Below are positions 1-5,856 of a stretch of 11,223 nucleotides of DNA, one piece after another (within the stretch, counting starts at the first letter, position 1; each line of letters starts with the position of its first letter). Origin of the DNA: Lachnospiraceae bacterium (GTDB lineage Bacteria > Bacillota_A > Clostridia > Lachnospirales > Lachnospiraceae); assembly GCA_017553665.1 (NCBI GenBank), contig JAFZKM010000090.1, positions 1-11,223 on the forward strand, in the 5' to 3' direction. A program made the translations under genes and the position numbers. The notes below the pieces were generated by a model. The model had not been told where the DNA came from and did not search any database. It was given only the letters and a program-made list of their open reading frames with translations.

Positions 1-9
1 CTGTACAAT

Positions 10-492
10 TCATTCCGCTGTGGTCACATAAACACTGCTGCAGGTAACCTTCGAAGCAATGTAGAGTGTAGGTAAGGTGCTGTCCTCGGGAACTGTGCAG
101 TCAACGCCCGAAGCCTTGATCAGGCCGTCGATCTTAACGTTAACGCCTGCGGGAACCACGATGTATACGGCGCTGCAGAAAGCGCTGAGGGAAATGAAGC
201 CGTCCTCTTTGAATGTAGCCTTTGAAAGGTCGAGGCTTAAAGCTCCCATGATATTCTTCGTGATAACTCCGGAGATGTTCCTGTCGGAAAACTCAACATT
301 CTTGCTGCCGAGGAAATTAAATACTTCCTTGAAATCACGTTTGGGATTCTCCTCGTCGGCCTTCTTTGTCTTAAAGTACTCGATGACCTTAAGCACCGCG
401 GCCGTAACAGCCTCGATGAAAAGGATAAACAGTATGAGCCTGCGGATAAAACGCTTAAGACCGGAGGTCTTTGAACTGGATTCTTTACTCAT
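10..492 (-). CDS. Small membrane-anchored protein with LiaF C-terminal-like (toastrack) domain
   Basis: A 160-residue protein of unknown exact role. Residues 1-18 are polar and basic, then one hydrophobic segment (about 18-37) predicts a single membrane anchor, followed by a charged linker to about residue 60. Residues 65-158 hold repeated short beta-strand patterns (GALSLDLSKA at 83-92, VYIVVPAGVNVKIDG at 109-123) that resemble the C-terminal domain of LiaF and related cell-wall-active-antibiotic response proteins. LiaF itself has several N-terminal membrane helices and inhibits the LiaRS two-component system; this protein has one helix, and no sensor kinase or regulator gene is in view. The ATG at 490-492 follows a GAGGG site at about 7 nt, and a good promoter lies upstream (527-555). 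The domain call rests on pattern resemblance, so a role in envelope-stress sensing is inference. The gene ends 9 nt before the window edge. Confidence 0.72.
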   Translation of the reverse strand: MSKESSSKTSGLKRFIRRLILFILFIEAVTAAVLKVIEYFKTKKADEENPKRDFKEVFNFLGSKNVEFSDRNISGVITKNIMGALSLDLSKATFKEDGFISLSAFCSAVYIVVPAGVNVKIDGLIKASGVDCTVPEDSTLPTLYIASKVTCSSVYVTTAE

Positions 493-526
493 GATTCACC
501 CTCGATTCCATAAAAATATATATATA

Positions 527-555
527 ATTTTAGCACAATGAAAAAAATTAGGCAA
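527..555 (-). promoter_or_regulatory. Sigma-A-type promoter with extended -10 for the LiaF-like gene
   Basis: Read on the minus strand, -35 TTGCCT (550-555) and -10 TAAAAT (527-532) are separated by exactly 17 nt. A TGC triplet directly before the -10 makes an extended -10 element. The predicted start of transcription is near 519-520, giving a leader of about 28 nt that contains the Shine-Dalgarno site. The region is AT-rich, including a TATATATATA run just downstream. The promoter begins right after the terminator of the preceding gene, so the LiaF-like gene is probably expressed independently. Confidence 0.7.
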
Positions 556-559
556 TGAG

Positions 560-587
560 AAAAAGCGACACCGAAGTGCCGCCTTTT
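560..587 (-). terminator. Intrinsic terminator of the DUF1015 gene
   Basis: On the minus strand, arms GCGGCAC (576-582) and GTGTCGC (565-571) pair over 7 bp, with one G-U pair, around a TTCG tetraloop closed by C-G, an exceptionally stable loop. A T5 run (560-564) follows at once. The T run can also pair, through one G-U and four A-U pairs, with the AAAAG before the stem (583-587), giving up to 12 bp. It lies 26 nt beyond the DUF1015 stop codon and before the promoter of the next gene, the expected place for a terminator. Confidence 0.88.
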
Positions 588-598
588 CCCGAAAAAGG
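582..598 (-). other. Small hairpin overlapping the base of the terminator
   Basis: On the minus strand, CCTTTT (593-598) can pair with AAAAGG (582-587) around a 5-nt loop. The second arm is the same stretch that extends the terminator stem, so the two full structures cannot form together. The 7-bp terminator core can still form nearly intact, so this is at most a weak competitor. It could be chance in an A/T-rich 3' end. Confidence 0.35.
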
Positions 599-613
599 AA
601 AGTAAAGATTATA

Positions 614-1852
614 CTAAATTTGGTGAATGAACAAGCCACTGCGGAGCTTGGGCTCAAACCATGTGGACTTCGGAGGCATAAGTCTTCCGGCGTCCGCTAC
701 GGCGAACAGCTCCTGAATAGATGTAGGGTACATCGAGAACGCAACCCTCATACCGGAAGCGCAGCGACGCTCAAGCTCGGACAGGCCTCTGATGCCGCCA
801 ATGAAATCGATACGCTTGTCGGTTCTGGGATCTCCGATACCGAGGATCGGTCCCAGCAGATAATCCTGAAGCAGTGAAACATCAAGAGACGCAACAGGAT
901 CGGATATAGAACGCAGATTGTTTCTTGCGGCGAGCTCATACCATTTGCCGTCAAGATACATTCCGTAAGTAGCTTTCTCCTTGGGTTCAAAAGGTCCTTC
1001 AACCTCATGAATATGGAAGTTGACTCTGATACGCGACAGGAAGTTCTCAACAGAGAGACCTACAAGGTCGCGGACAACTCTGTTGTAAGGCAGGATCATA
1101 AGCTGATCCTCGGGGAACAGAACCGAAAGGAAGTAATTGAACTCTTCTTCTCCGGTGTAATTAGGGTTCTCCTGGCGGCGCTTAAGTCCGACCTTAACTG
1201 CGGAAGCGCATCTGTGATGACCGTCGGCGATGTAGATGCTGCCGGTGTTATCGAACTGAGCCCTTACGGCCTCAACCTTCTCTTTGTCATCGAGCTTCCA
1301 TACATTATGTGTAATGCCGTCATCCGAAGTAAACGAATAGATCGGCTTTGTGCCTGTCTTAGTGGAGTTAACAGCCTCGCTGATAACCTTATTCGAACGG
1401 TAAGCGAGGAAAATGGGGCCGGTCTGTGCCGAGCAGGTATCTACGTGGCGGATACGGTCCTGAAGCTTATCCTCACGGGTATTCTCGTGCTTCTTTATAA
1501 CATTGCTCAGATAGTCGTTGATCGATGCGCACGCAACGATACCGGTCTGATGTCTGCCGTTCATGATGAGCTCGTAAATGTAATAGCATTCATCTTCATC
1601 GCGGACATATACGCCGTTCGCGATGTCCTCATCGAGCATCTGGCGCGCCTTCGCGTAAACGCAGTCATCATAGGTTCCGACAGAATCATCAAACTGTGTC
1701 TCTGCTCTGTCGATACGCAGGAAGGTCAGATTATCACCCTTCACCTTCTCTTTCGCTTCCGCACGGCTGTATACGTCGTAAGGAAGAGCTGCGACCTTCT
1801 CTGCAACATCGGGATTGGGTCTCACACACTTGAAAGGTTTAACATTAGCCAT
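614..1852 (-). CDS. DUF1015 family protein (COG4198)
   Basis: This 412-residue protein matches the DUF1015 family in length and hallmark motifs. It has PYDV at 24-27, KHENTREDK at 121-129, GPIFLAY at 145-151, the strongly conserved ADGHHRCASA at 209-218, and the C-terminal signature PPKSTWFEPKLRSGL at 393-407. No signal peptide or membrane segment is seen, so it is probably cytoplasmic. The family has no well-established function. The DGHHR motif resembles the nucleotide-handling motif of ParB-fold enzymes such as the archaeal free serine kinase SerK, and in other clostridia such genes are, to my recollection, often near serA and serC; a small-molecule kinase role is therefore a hypothesis. 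The ATG at 1850-1852 follows a near-perfect AAGGAGGG site 9 nt upstream. The gene has its own promoter and terminator and so appears monocistronic. Confidence 0.93.
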   Translation of the reverse strand: MANVKPFKCVRPNPDVAEKVAALPYDVYSRAEAKEKVKGDNLTFLRIDRAETQFDDSVGTYDDCVYAKARQMLDEDIANGVYVRDEDECYYIYELIMNGRHQTGIVACASINDYLSNVIKKHENTREDKLQDRIRHVDTCSAQTGPIFLAYRSNKVISEAVNSTKTGTKPIYSFTSDDGITHNVWKLDDKEKVEAVRAQFDNTGSIYIADGHHRCASAVKVGLKRRQENPNYTGEEEFNYFLSVLFPEDQLMILPYNRVVRDLVGLSVENFLSRIRVNFHIHEVEGPFEPKEKATYGMYLDGKWYELAARNNLRSISDPVASLDVSLLQDYLLGPILGIGDPRTDKRIDFIGGIRGLSELERRCASGMRVAFSMYPTSIQELFAVADAGRLMPPKSTWFEPKLRSGLFIHQI

Positions 1853-1861
1853 AAAAAGCGG

Positions 1862-1869
1862 CCCTCCTT
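1862..1869 (-). promoter_or_regulatory. Strong ribosome binding site of the DUF1015 gene
   Basis: AAGGAGGG on the minus strand, 9 nt before the ATG, is the longest Shine-Dalgarno match in the window. It fixes the start codon and suggests efficient translation. Confidence 0.85.
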
Positions 1870-1878
1870 GTTATTATT

Positions 1879-1917
1879 GCACAAATTCCGCGAAGAAATC
1901 GTGCGTTTTTTAGCGCA
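1879..1917 (-). promoter_or_regulatory. Foldable 5' leader of the DUF1015 gene
   Basis: The leader can form a hairpin at 1879-1904: on the minus strand, an arm starting GCACGA pairs with an arm ending TTGTGC, giving 11 paired positions with one T-T mismatch and a 4-nt loop. An earlier 4-bp stem (TGCG/CGCA, 1902-1917) shares its last bases with this hairpin, so the two compete. The larger hairpin ends 9 nt before the Shine-Dalgarno site and has no T run, so it is not a terminator. It may protect the mRNA or modulate translation. It matches no riboswitch that I recognise and is much too short for a T-box. Confidence 0.4.
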
Positions 1918-1922
1918 TATTC

Positions 1923-1951
1923 ATAATACTACACCTGAAATTATAAATCAA
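1923..1951 (-). promoter_or_regulatory. Sigma-A-type promoter of the DUF1015 gene
   Basis: On the minus strand, -35 TTGATT (1946-1951) and -10 TATTAT (1923-1928) are separated by exactly 17 nt. The -35 begins 7 nt after the stop codon of the pectin methylesterase gene. Transcription would start near 1916, giving a leader of about 64 nt with the hairpin and the strong ribosome binding site. Confidence 0.72.
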
Positions 1952-1958
1952 GCAATTT

Positions 1959-2978
1959 TCAAAAAATATTTGTTGAATTATTAAAAAAATTAGAGACAAA
2001 TGCCCTGAATTGCTTAATGTATTCGCGGGCATCATTGTTTTTCATGACATGGTAAAAAGCGTCGGGCGTCCGCTCTCCGGCCATGTCTTCGCTGACCGCG
2101 AAATAACAGGTCTCCCGGTTAGATGCGCTGTCCCAGTCATTAAAAAGATCTTCACTAATGTGAACGTCATATACGCAGTTGATGAACACGGCTCTTCCGT
2201 AAGGCCGCCAGGGGCGTCCGAGGAATACGGTCCCGGGCGGGCAGTCAGATATCAGCCTGCAGCCGGTGAAAAGATACCCGTATTTAAGGCCGGGGATCGT
2301 ACAGGGCGCGCAGACATATCCTCTGCAGGAGGTTTTATCATCGGGATCGAGTTCTTTAACCGCGTCGTGCGAATATATCGTGCAGTCCTCGAACAGCGCG
2401 GTCGCGCCGCCGAATATAAAATCCACATCGCCCTCGATAAAGCAGTTTCTGTATATCTGTACCGAGGGATCGCGAGGAAGGTCGTTCTTCGGGCCGAAGC
2501 CTTCGTTTTTGCCGTGCTTGTTAAGCTCCGGAAAAGGCGCGGTAAAAAGCGTATCCTGATGCCCTATGAGCCTGCAGTTCTCGACAAGTATACCTTTTCC
2601 GTCTGCGTAAAGTGCGATCGCCTGCCCGACCTTTTTGCCGTTGCCGGCGGCGTTTTTGATCGTGAGGTTCCTGATCGTGATATTGCTGCCGTCGGTACGT
2701 ACCACGGCGGTCCGGAAGGTGCCGCGCACAAAGCCCTGCGGATGCAGCTCTTTTGCATAATGCGAATCGACGATGACAGTATCCTCGGGATTCTCCGTTT
2801 CACCCGTGAGAAGCAGGTTCGAGCATTCGAAGACCACGCTCTCGTTATACGCGGTGGGCGCAAGTATCAGCTTTGTCGGTATCTTCGATCCCTTAAGGAA
2901 AAAAGCTGCCTCGGAAAGGCTTGAAAAATCGGCATTTCCGCAGGGATCTACTTTTAAAGTCCTGTATTTATCCGCCAT
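1959..2978 (-). CDS. Pectin methylesterase, carbohydrate esterase family 8, intracellular type
   Basis: This 339-residue enzyme would remove methyl esters from pectin (homogalacturonan) or its oligomers, releasing methanol and free galacturonate units. The CE8 right-handed beta-helix motifs are all present: GQAIAL (Q119), QDTL at 141-144 (acid/base D142), DFIFG at 186-190 (nucleophile D186) and LGRPW at 253-257 (R255, W257). The N-terminus goes straight into the first helix coil with no signal peptide, and twelve cysteines also suit a reducing cytoplasm. It would then act on imported methylated oligogalacturonides. About 44 residues separate the two catalytic aspartates, roughly 20 more than in secreted Erwinia-type enzymes, indicating an inserted loop near 145-172. 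GGAGGG stands 6 nt before the ATG. The gene is last in the operon, 43 nt after pdp. Its last residues (NNSTNIF) follow a T7 tract and may be a recent extension. Confidence 0.93.
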   Translation of the reverse strand: MADKYRTLKVDPCGNADFSSLSEAAFFLKGSKIPTKLILAPTAYNESVVFECSNLLLTGETENPEDTVIVDSHYAKELHPQGFVRGTFRTAVVRTDGSNITIRNLTIKNAAGNGKKVGQAIALYADGKGILVENCRLIGHQDTLFTAPFPELNKHGKNEGFGPKNDLPRDPSVQIYRNCFIEGDVDFIFGGATALFEDCTIYSHDAVKELDPDDKTSCRGYVCAPCTIPGLKYGYLFTGCRLISDCPPGTVFLGRPWRPYGRAVFINCVYDVHISEDLFNDWDSASNRETCYFAVSEDMAGERTPDAFYHVMKNNDAREYIKQFRAFVSNFFNNSTNIF

Positions 2979-3021
2979 TTTCTGCCCTCCGTCAGCAGCT
3001 TTAGTTTTATGGGTTTAAGTT

Positions 3022-4347
3022 TTAAAACATTTTAATTCCGTCTTCGGTCACGATACCGTAAACATGCTTGGGCAGAACTTCAGGCTTCTCTCCGATCGTG
3101 TACGCGCCGAGGAATCTCTGCTTCGCTGCCTCGAGCTTGGACCTGTCGTTCGCGTAAAGAGTGGCGAGAGGCTCACCCTTATCTACGTGATCGCCTATCT
3201 TCTTCTCGATGATCATGCCGACCGAAAGATCGATAACCGATTCCTTGGTCTCTCTTCCGCCGCCGAGGATCAGCGAGGTCATGCCGACTTCATCGGTATG
3301 GATCGAGGAAACATAGCCTTCGCGGTCGCTGCATACGGGCTCAATGATCGTAGCCTTCTCAAATTTGTCCGTATCGTAAACATAAGCGGGATCTCCGCCC
3401 TGCGCCTCGACAAATTCAGCCATCTTCTTCAGCGCGCTGCCGTCTTCGATCGTCTTCAGGAGCATTGCGCGCGCCTCTTCGGGAGAAGAAGCCTTGCCCG
3501 CGCCGTAAACCATATAAGTTCCGAGCGCCAGCGCGTCGGCCATCAGATCCTCGGGACCCTGTCCCTTAAGAGCGTTGATAGCTTCGATAACTTCAAGAGA
3601 ATTGCCGACAGCGCGGCCGAGAGGCTGGTTCATGTCGGTGATCACGCCGTAGGTCTTTCTGCCCGCGCCGTTGCCGATATTTACCATGGCTTCGGCAAGT
3701 GCTACGGAATCCTCAACAGTCTTCATGAACGCTCCGGAGCCGGTCTTGACATCGAGAACGATAACATCGGCGCCGCTCGCGAGCTTCTTGCTCATGATGC
3801 TGCTGGAGATAAGGGAAATGTTGCTTACAGTCGCGGTAACATCGCGCAGCGCGTAGATCTTCTTGTCAGCGGGCGCAAGGTTTGCTGACTGGCCGGTGAT
3901 TGCGAGCTTTATACGGTTAACATCTTCGAAGAACTTCTCGGGCGAGATCGAAGTCGAGAAACCCTTGATGCTCTCAAGCTTGTCGATCGTACCGCCCGTA
4001 TGTCCGAGACCGCGGCCGGACATTTTAGCTACGGGGATGCCGAGCGCGGCAACCATGGGACCTATAACGAGGGAAGTCTTGTCTCCCACTCCGCCCGTGC
4101 TGTGCTTGTCAACCTTCACGCCCTGAATAGGCGAAAGATCGAGCATATCGCCGCTGTGAGCCATGGCGAGCGTCAGCTGTGTGGTCTCTTCGGTGTCCAT
4201 GCCTCTGCAGCATACAGCCATCAGGAAAGCGGACATCTGGTAATCCGGGATCGTGCCGTCGGTAAAGCCTTTTACGATAAAGTCGATCTCTTCCTGAGTA
4301 AGCTTTCCGCCGTTTCTTTTCTTGTCAATAAGATCATACATTCTCAT
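3022..4347 (-). CDS. pdp: Pyrimidine-nucleoside phosphorylase
   Basis: This 441-residue cytoplasmic enzyme splits uridine, thymidine or deoxyuridine with phosphate to give the free base and (deoxy)ribose 1-phosphate, in nucleoside salvage. Residues 1-65 form the helical N-terminal domain. The phosphate-binding signature KHSTGGVGD is at 81-89, the family signature SGRGLGHTGGTIDKLE at 110-125, and base-binding residues R168, S183 and K187 are at the positions expected from the family. The loop DMNQPLGRAVGN matches Bacillus Pdp rather than E. coli DeoA, which has VLASS at that place, so I favour Pdp, with broad specificity, over strict thymidine phosphorylase. The C-terminal third is the usual alpha/beta domain. 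The start overlaps the end of miaB by 14 nt. An AGAGGAG site inside miaB lies about 11 nt from the first ATG, which I prefer over the ATG two codons later; Bacillus Pdp also begins MRM. Confidence 0.96.
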   Translation of the reverse strand: MRMYDLIDKKRNGGKLTQEEIDFIVKGFTDGTIPDYQMSAFLMAVCCRGMDTEETTQLTLAMAHSGDMLDLSPIQGVKVDKHSTGGVGDKTSLVIGPMVAALGIPVAKMSGRGLGHTGGTIDKLESIKGFSTSISPEKFFEDVNRIKLAITGQSANLAPADKKIYALRDVTATVSNISLISSSIMSKKLASGADVIVLDVKTGSGAFMKTVEDSVALAEAMVNIGNGAGRKTYGVITDMNQPLGRAVGNSLEVIEAINALKGQGPEDLMADALALGTYMVYGAGKASSPEEARAMLLKTIEDGSALKKMAEFVEAQGGDPAYVYDTDKFEKATIIEPVCSDREGYVSSIHTDEVGMTSLILGGGRETKESVIDLSVGMIIEKKIGDHVDKGEPLATLYANDRSKLEAAKQRFLGAYTIGEKPEVLPKHVYGIVTEDGIKMF

Positions 4348-5824
4348 AGTTTTTGTTCTCCTCTCCGATATAATAGAATCCTTTGCATTCGTTCAGCTTT
4401 ACATTAACAATGCTTCCGAGCAATGAAACATCACCCTTGAAATGAACGAGCAGGTTGTTGTCGAGGCGGCCCGTGAGCATATCCTCGGTCCTGTTCTCCT
4501 CCTCAACGAGTACCGGAAGTGTCTGTCCGGTCAGCATTTTTGCTCTCTTTTCGGAACATTCGCCAACAACCTCAAGAAGCCTCTTGAAACGCTCTGAGGT
4601 TACTTCCTCGGGAACCTGATCGGGCATCGCCGCGGCCGGAGTCCCGGTCCTCTTTGAGTAGATAAAAGTAAACGCGCTGTCATACTCAACTTTCCTGCAG
4701 ATATCGAGAGTGTCCTCAAAATCTTCGTCCGTCTCGCCGGGGAATCCGACGATGATATCTGTCGTGATCGCGATGTCGGGGATCTTAGCCTTCAGTTTTT
4801 CTACGAGTTTCAGGTAATCTTCTCTTGAGTAATGCCTGTTCATGGCCTTTAACAGCCTGTTGCTGCCTGACTGGACGGGCAGATGGATATGCCTGCAGAC
4901 ATGCTTTGACCCGGCAATAACGTCGATCAGCTCGTCGGAAAGGTCTTTGGGATGCGAGGTCATGAACCTGATCCGCTTAATGCCCTCGACAGCGTCAACC
5001 CTTCTCAAAAGCTCGGCAAAGGTGATCGGCTCATCAAGATTTTTCCCGTAGGAATTCACATTCTGGCCCAGCAGCATGACCTCCACTACTCCGTGCGAGA
5101 TCATATCCTTTATCTCATTGATGATGTCCTCCGGCTTACGTGATCTTTCACGGCCGCGGACATAAGGCACAATGCAGTAGGTACAGAAATTGTTGCATCC
5201 GAACATGATGTTTACGCCGGCTTTGAACGAGTATTTCAGCGAACTCGGAAGCTCCTCGATGATCTCGTTCGTATCCTTCCATACGTCGATGACCATGCGC
5301 TTTTTGAGTTTCGGATCGTTCTTTCTCTGCTCGCGCTCCTCGTACACGGACCATATCAGCTCAGCAAGCTTGAAAATGTTGTGCGTTCCGAAGATCAGAT
5401 CGACGAATCTGTAGCTGGTCTTGATCTTTTCTACAGCTGTGGGTTCCTGCATCATGCAGCCGCACATCGCGATCAGCATGTCGGCGCGGGTCTTTTTGAG
5501 CTTTCCGAGATATCCTATTCTGCCATATACTCTGTCGTTTGCGTTTTCCCTGACCGTGCAGGTATTGTAAATGACAAAATCGGCTTTTTCATCATCTCTG
5601 GGCTCATATCCGATAGCTTCGAGCACGCCGTTGAGCTTCTCGGAATCCTTGAAATTCATCTGGCAGCCGAAGGTCTCATTATGATATGTCAGCTTCCGCC
5701 CGAGTTCCGCCTCGCGTTTTTTAATATAGTCACGGCATTTGGCAATATAGTAATACTGCCGCTCAGGGTCCTTTTCGGGCGGCCTGCCGTAAATGTCGAT
5801 ATTCTTTAAATCCAATTCAAACAT
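4334..5824 (-). CDS. miaB: tRNA-2-methylthio-N6-dimethylallyladenosine synthase MiaB
   Basis: This 496-residue radical-SAM methylthiotransferase adds a methylthio group to N6-isopentenyladenosine at position 37 of tRNAs reading UNN codons. Residues 1-45 are an N-terminal extension common in Firmicutes. The methylthiotransferase domain follows with TFGCQMN (C54), NTCTVRENA (C89) and CGCMMQ (C123), three cysteines for one iron-sulfur cluster. The radical-SAM motif GCNNFCTYC (C200, C204, C207) binds the second cluster, followed by the PYVRGRERSR segment. A TRAM RNA-binding domain occupies about 432-488. TFGCQMN, together with the long N-terminus, favours MiaB over MtaB or RimO. The ATG follows a short GGAG site at 5830-5833, 5 nt away, so translation may be modest. 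The gene lies 30 nt after the COG2509 gene and overlaps pdp. Confidence 0.96.
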   Translation of the reverse strand: MFELDLKNIDIYGRPPEKDPERQYYYIAKCRDYIKKREAELGRKLTYHNETFGCQMNFKDSEKLNGVLEAIGYEPRDDEKADFVIYNTCTVRENANDRVYGRIGYLGKLKKTRADMLIAMCGCMMQEPTAVEKIKTSYRFVDLIFGTHNIFKLAELIWSVYEEREQRKNDPKLKKRMVIDVWKDTNEIIEELPSSLKYSFKAGVNIMFGCNNFCTYCIVPYVRGRERSRKPEDIINEIKDMISHGVVEVMLLGQNVNSYGKNLDEPITFAELLRRVDAVEGIKRIRFMTSHPKDLSDELIDVIAGSKHVCRHIHLPVQSGSNRLLKAMNRHYSREDYLKLVEKLKAKIPDIAITTDIIVGFPGETDEDFEDTLDICRKVEYDSAFTFIYSKRTGTPAAAMPDQVPEEVTSERFKRLLEVVGECSEKRAKMLTGQTLPVLVEEENRTEDMLTGRLDNNLLVHFKGDVSLLGSIVNVKLNECKGFYYIGEENKNYENV

Positions 5825-5843
5825 AAATACTCCAATTGATGTA

Positions 5844-5856
5844 AAGTAAATTACTT
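5844..5856. repeat. Perfect 13-nt dyad at the COG2509/miaB junction
   Basis: AAGTAAATTACTT is a perfect inverted repeat around one central base, overlapping the stop codon of the COG2509 gene, 20 nt before the miaB start. It has no G/C-rich stem or T run, so it is not a terminator. It could be an operator or chance in an AT-rich gap; only one copy is seen. Confidence 0.25.

Noticed and set aside
511..526. TATATATATA run considered as a microsatellite
   Set aside because: It is only about five dinucleotide units in an AT-rich promoter region, too short to treat as a repeat locus.
1954..1982. AT-only inverted repeat (TTCAA/TTGAA) at the end of the pectin methylesterase gene, considered as a terminator
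   Set aside because: The stem has about 5 bp with hardly any G-C pairs and lacks a following T run, so it would not terminate transcription.
1007..1984. A 325-codon open frame on the plus strand opposite the DUF1015 gene
   Set aside because: It lies antisense to a gene with clear family motifs, its translation has no recognisable domain, and it runs on through the promoter of that gene. It is a codon-bias shadow.
2010..2924. A 304-codon plus-strand frame opposite the pectin methylesterase
   Set aside because: The minus strand carries all CE8 motifs; the plus-strand product resembles nothing and has no credible ribosome site.
2979..3021. Search for a promoter or terminator between pdp and the pectin methylesterase
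   Set aside because: The 43-nt gap holds only the ribosome site and an A/T-rich stretch; no -35/-10 pair or stable stem was found.
3064..3888. A 274-codon plus-strand frame opposite pdp
   Set aside because: It is a shadow of the conserved phosphorylase gene, with no domain or start signal of its own.
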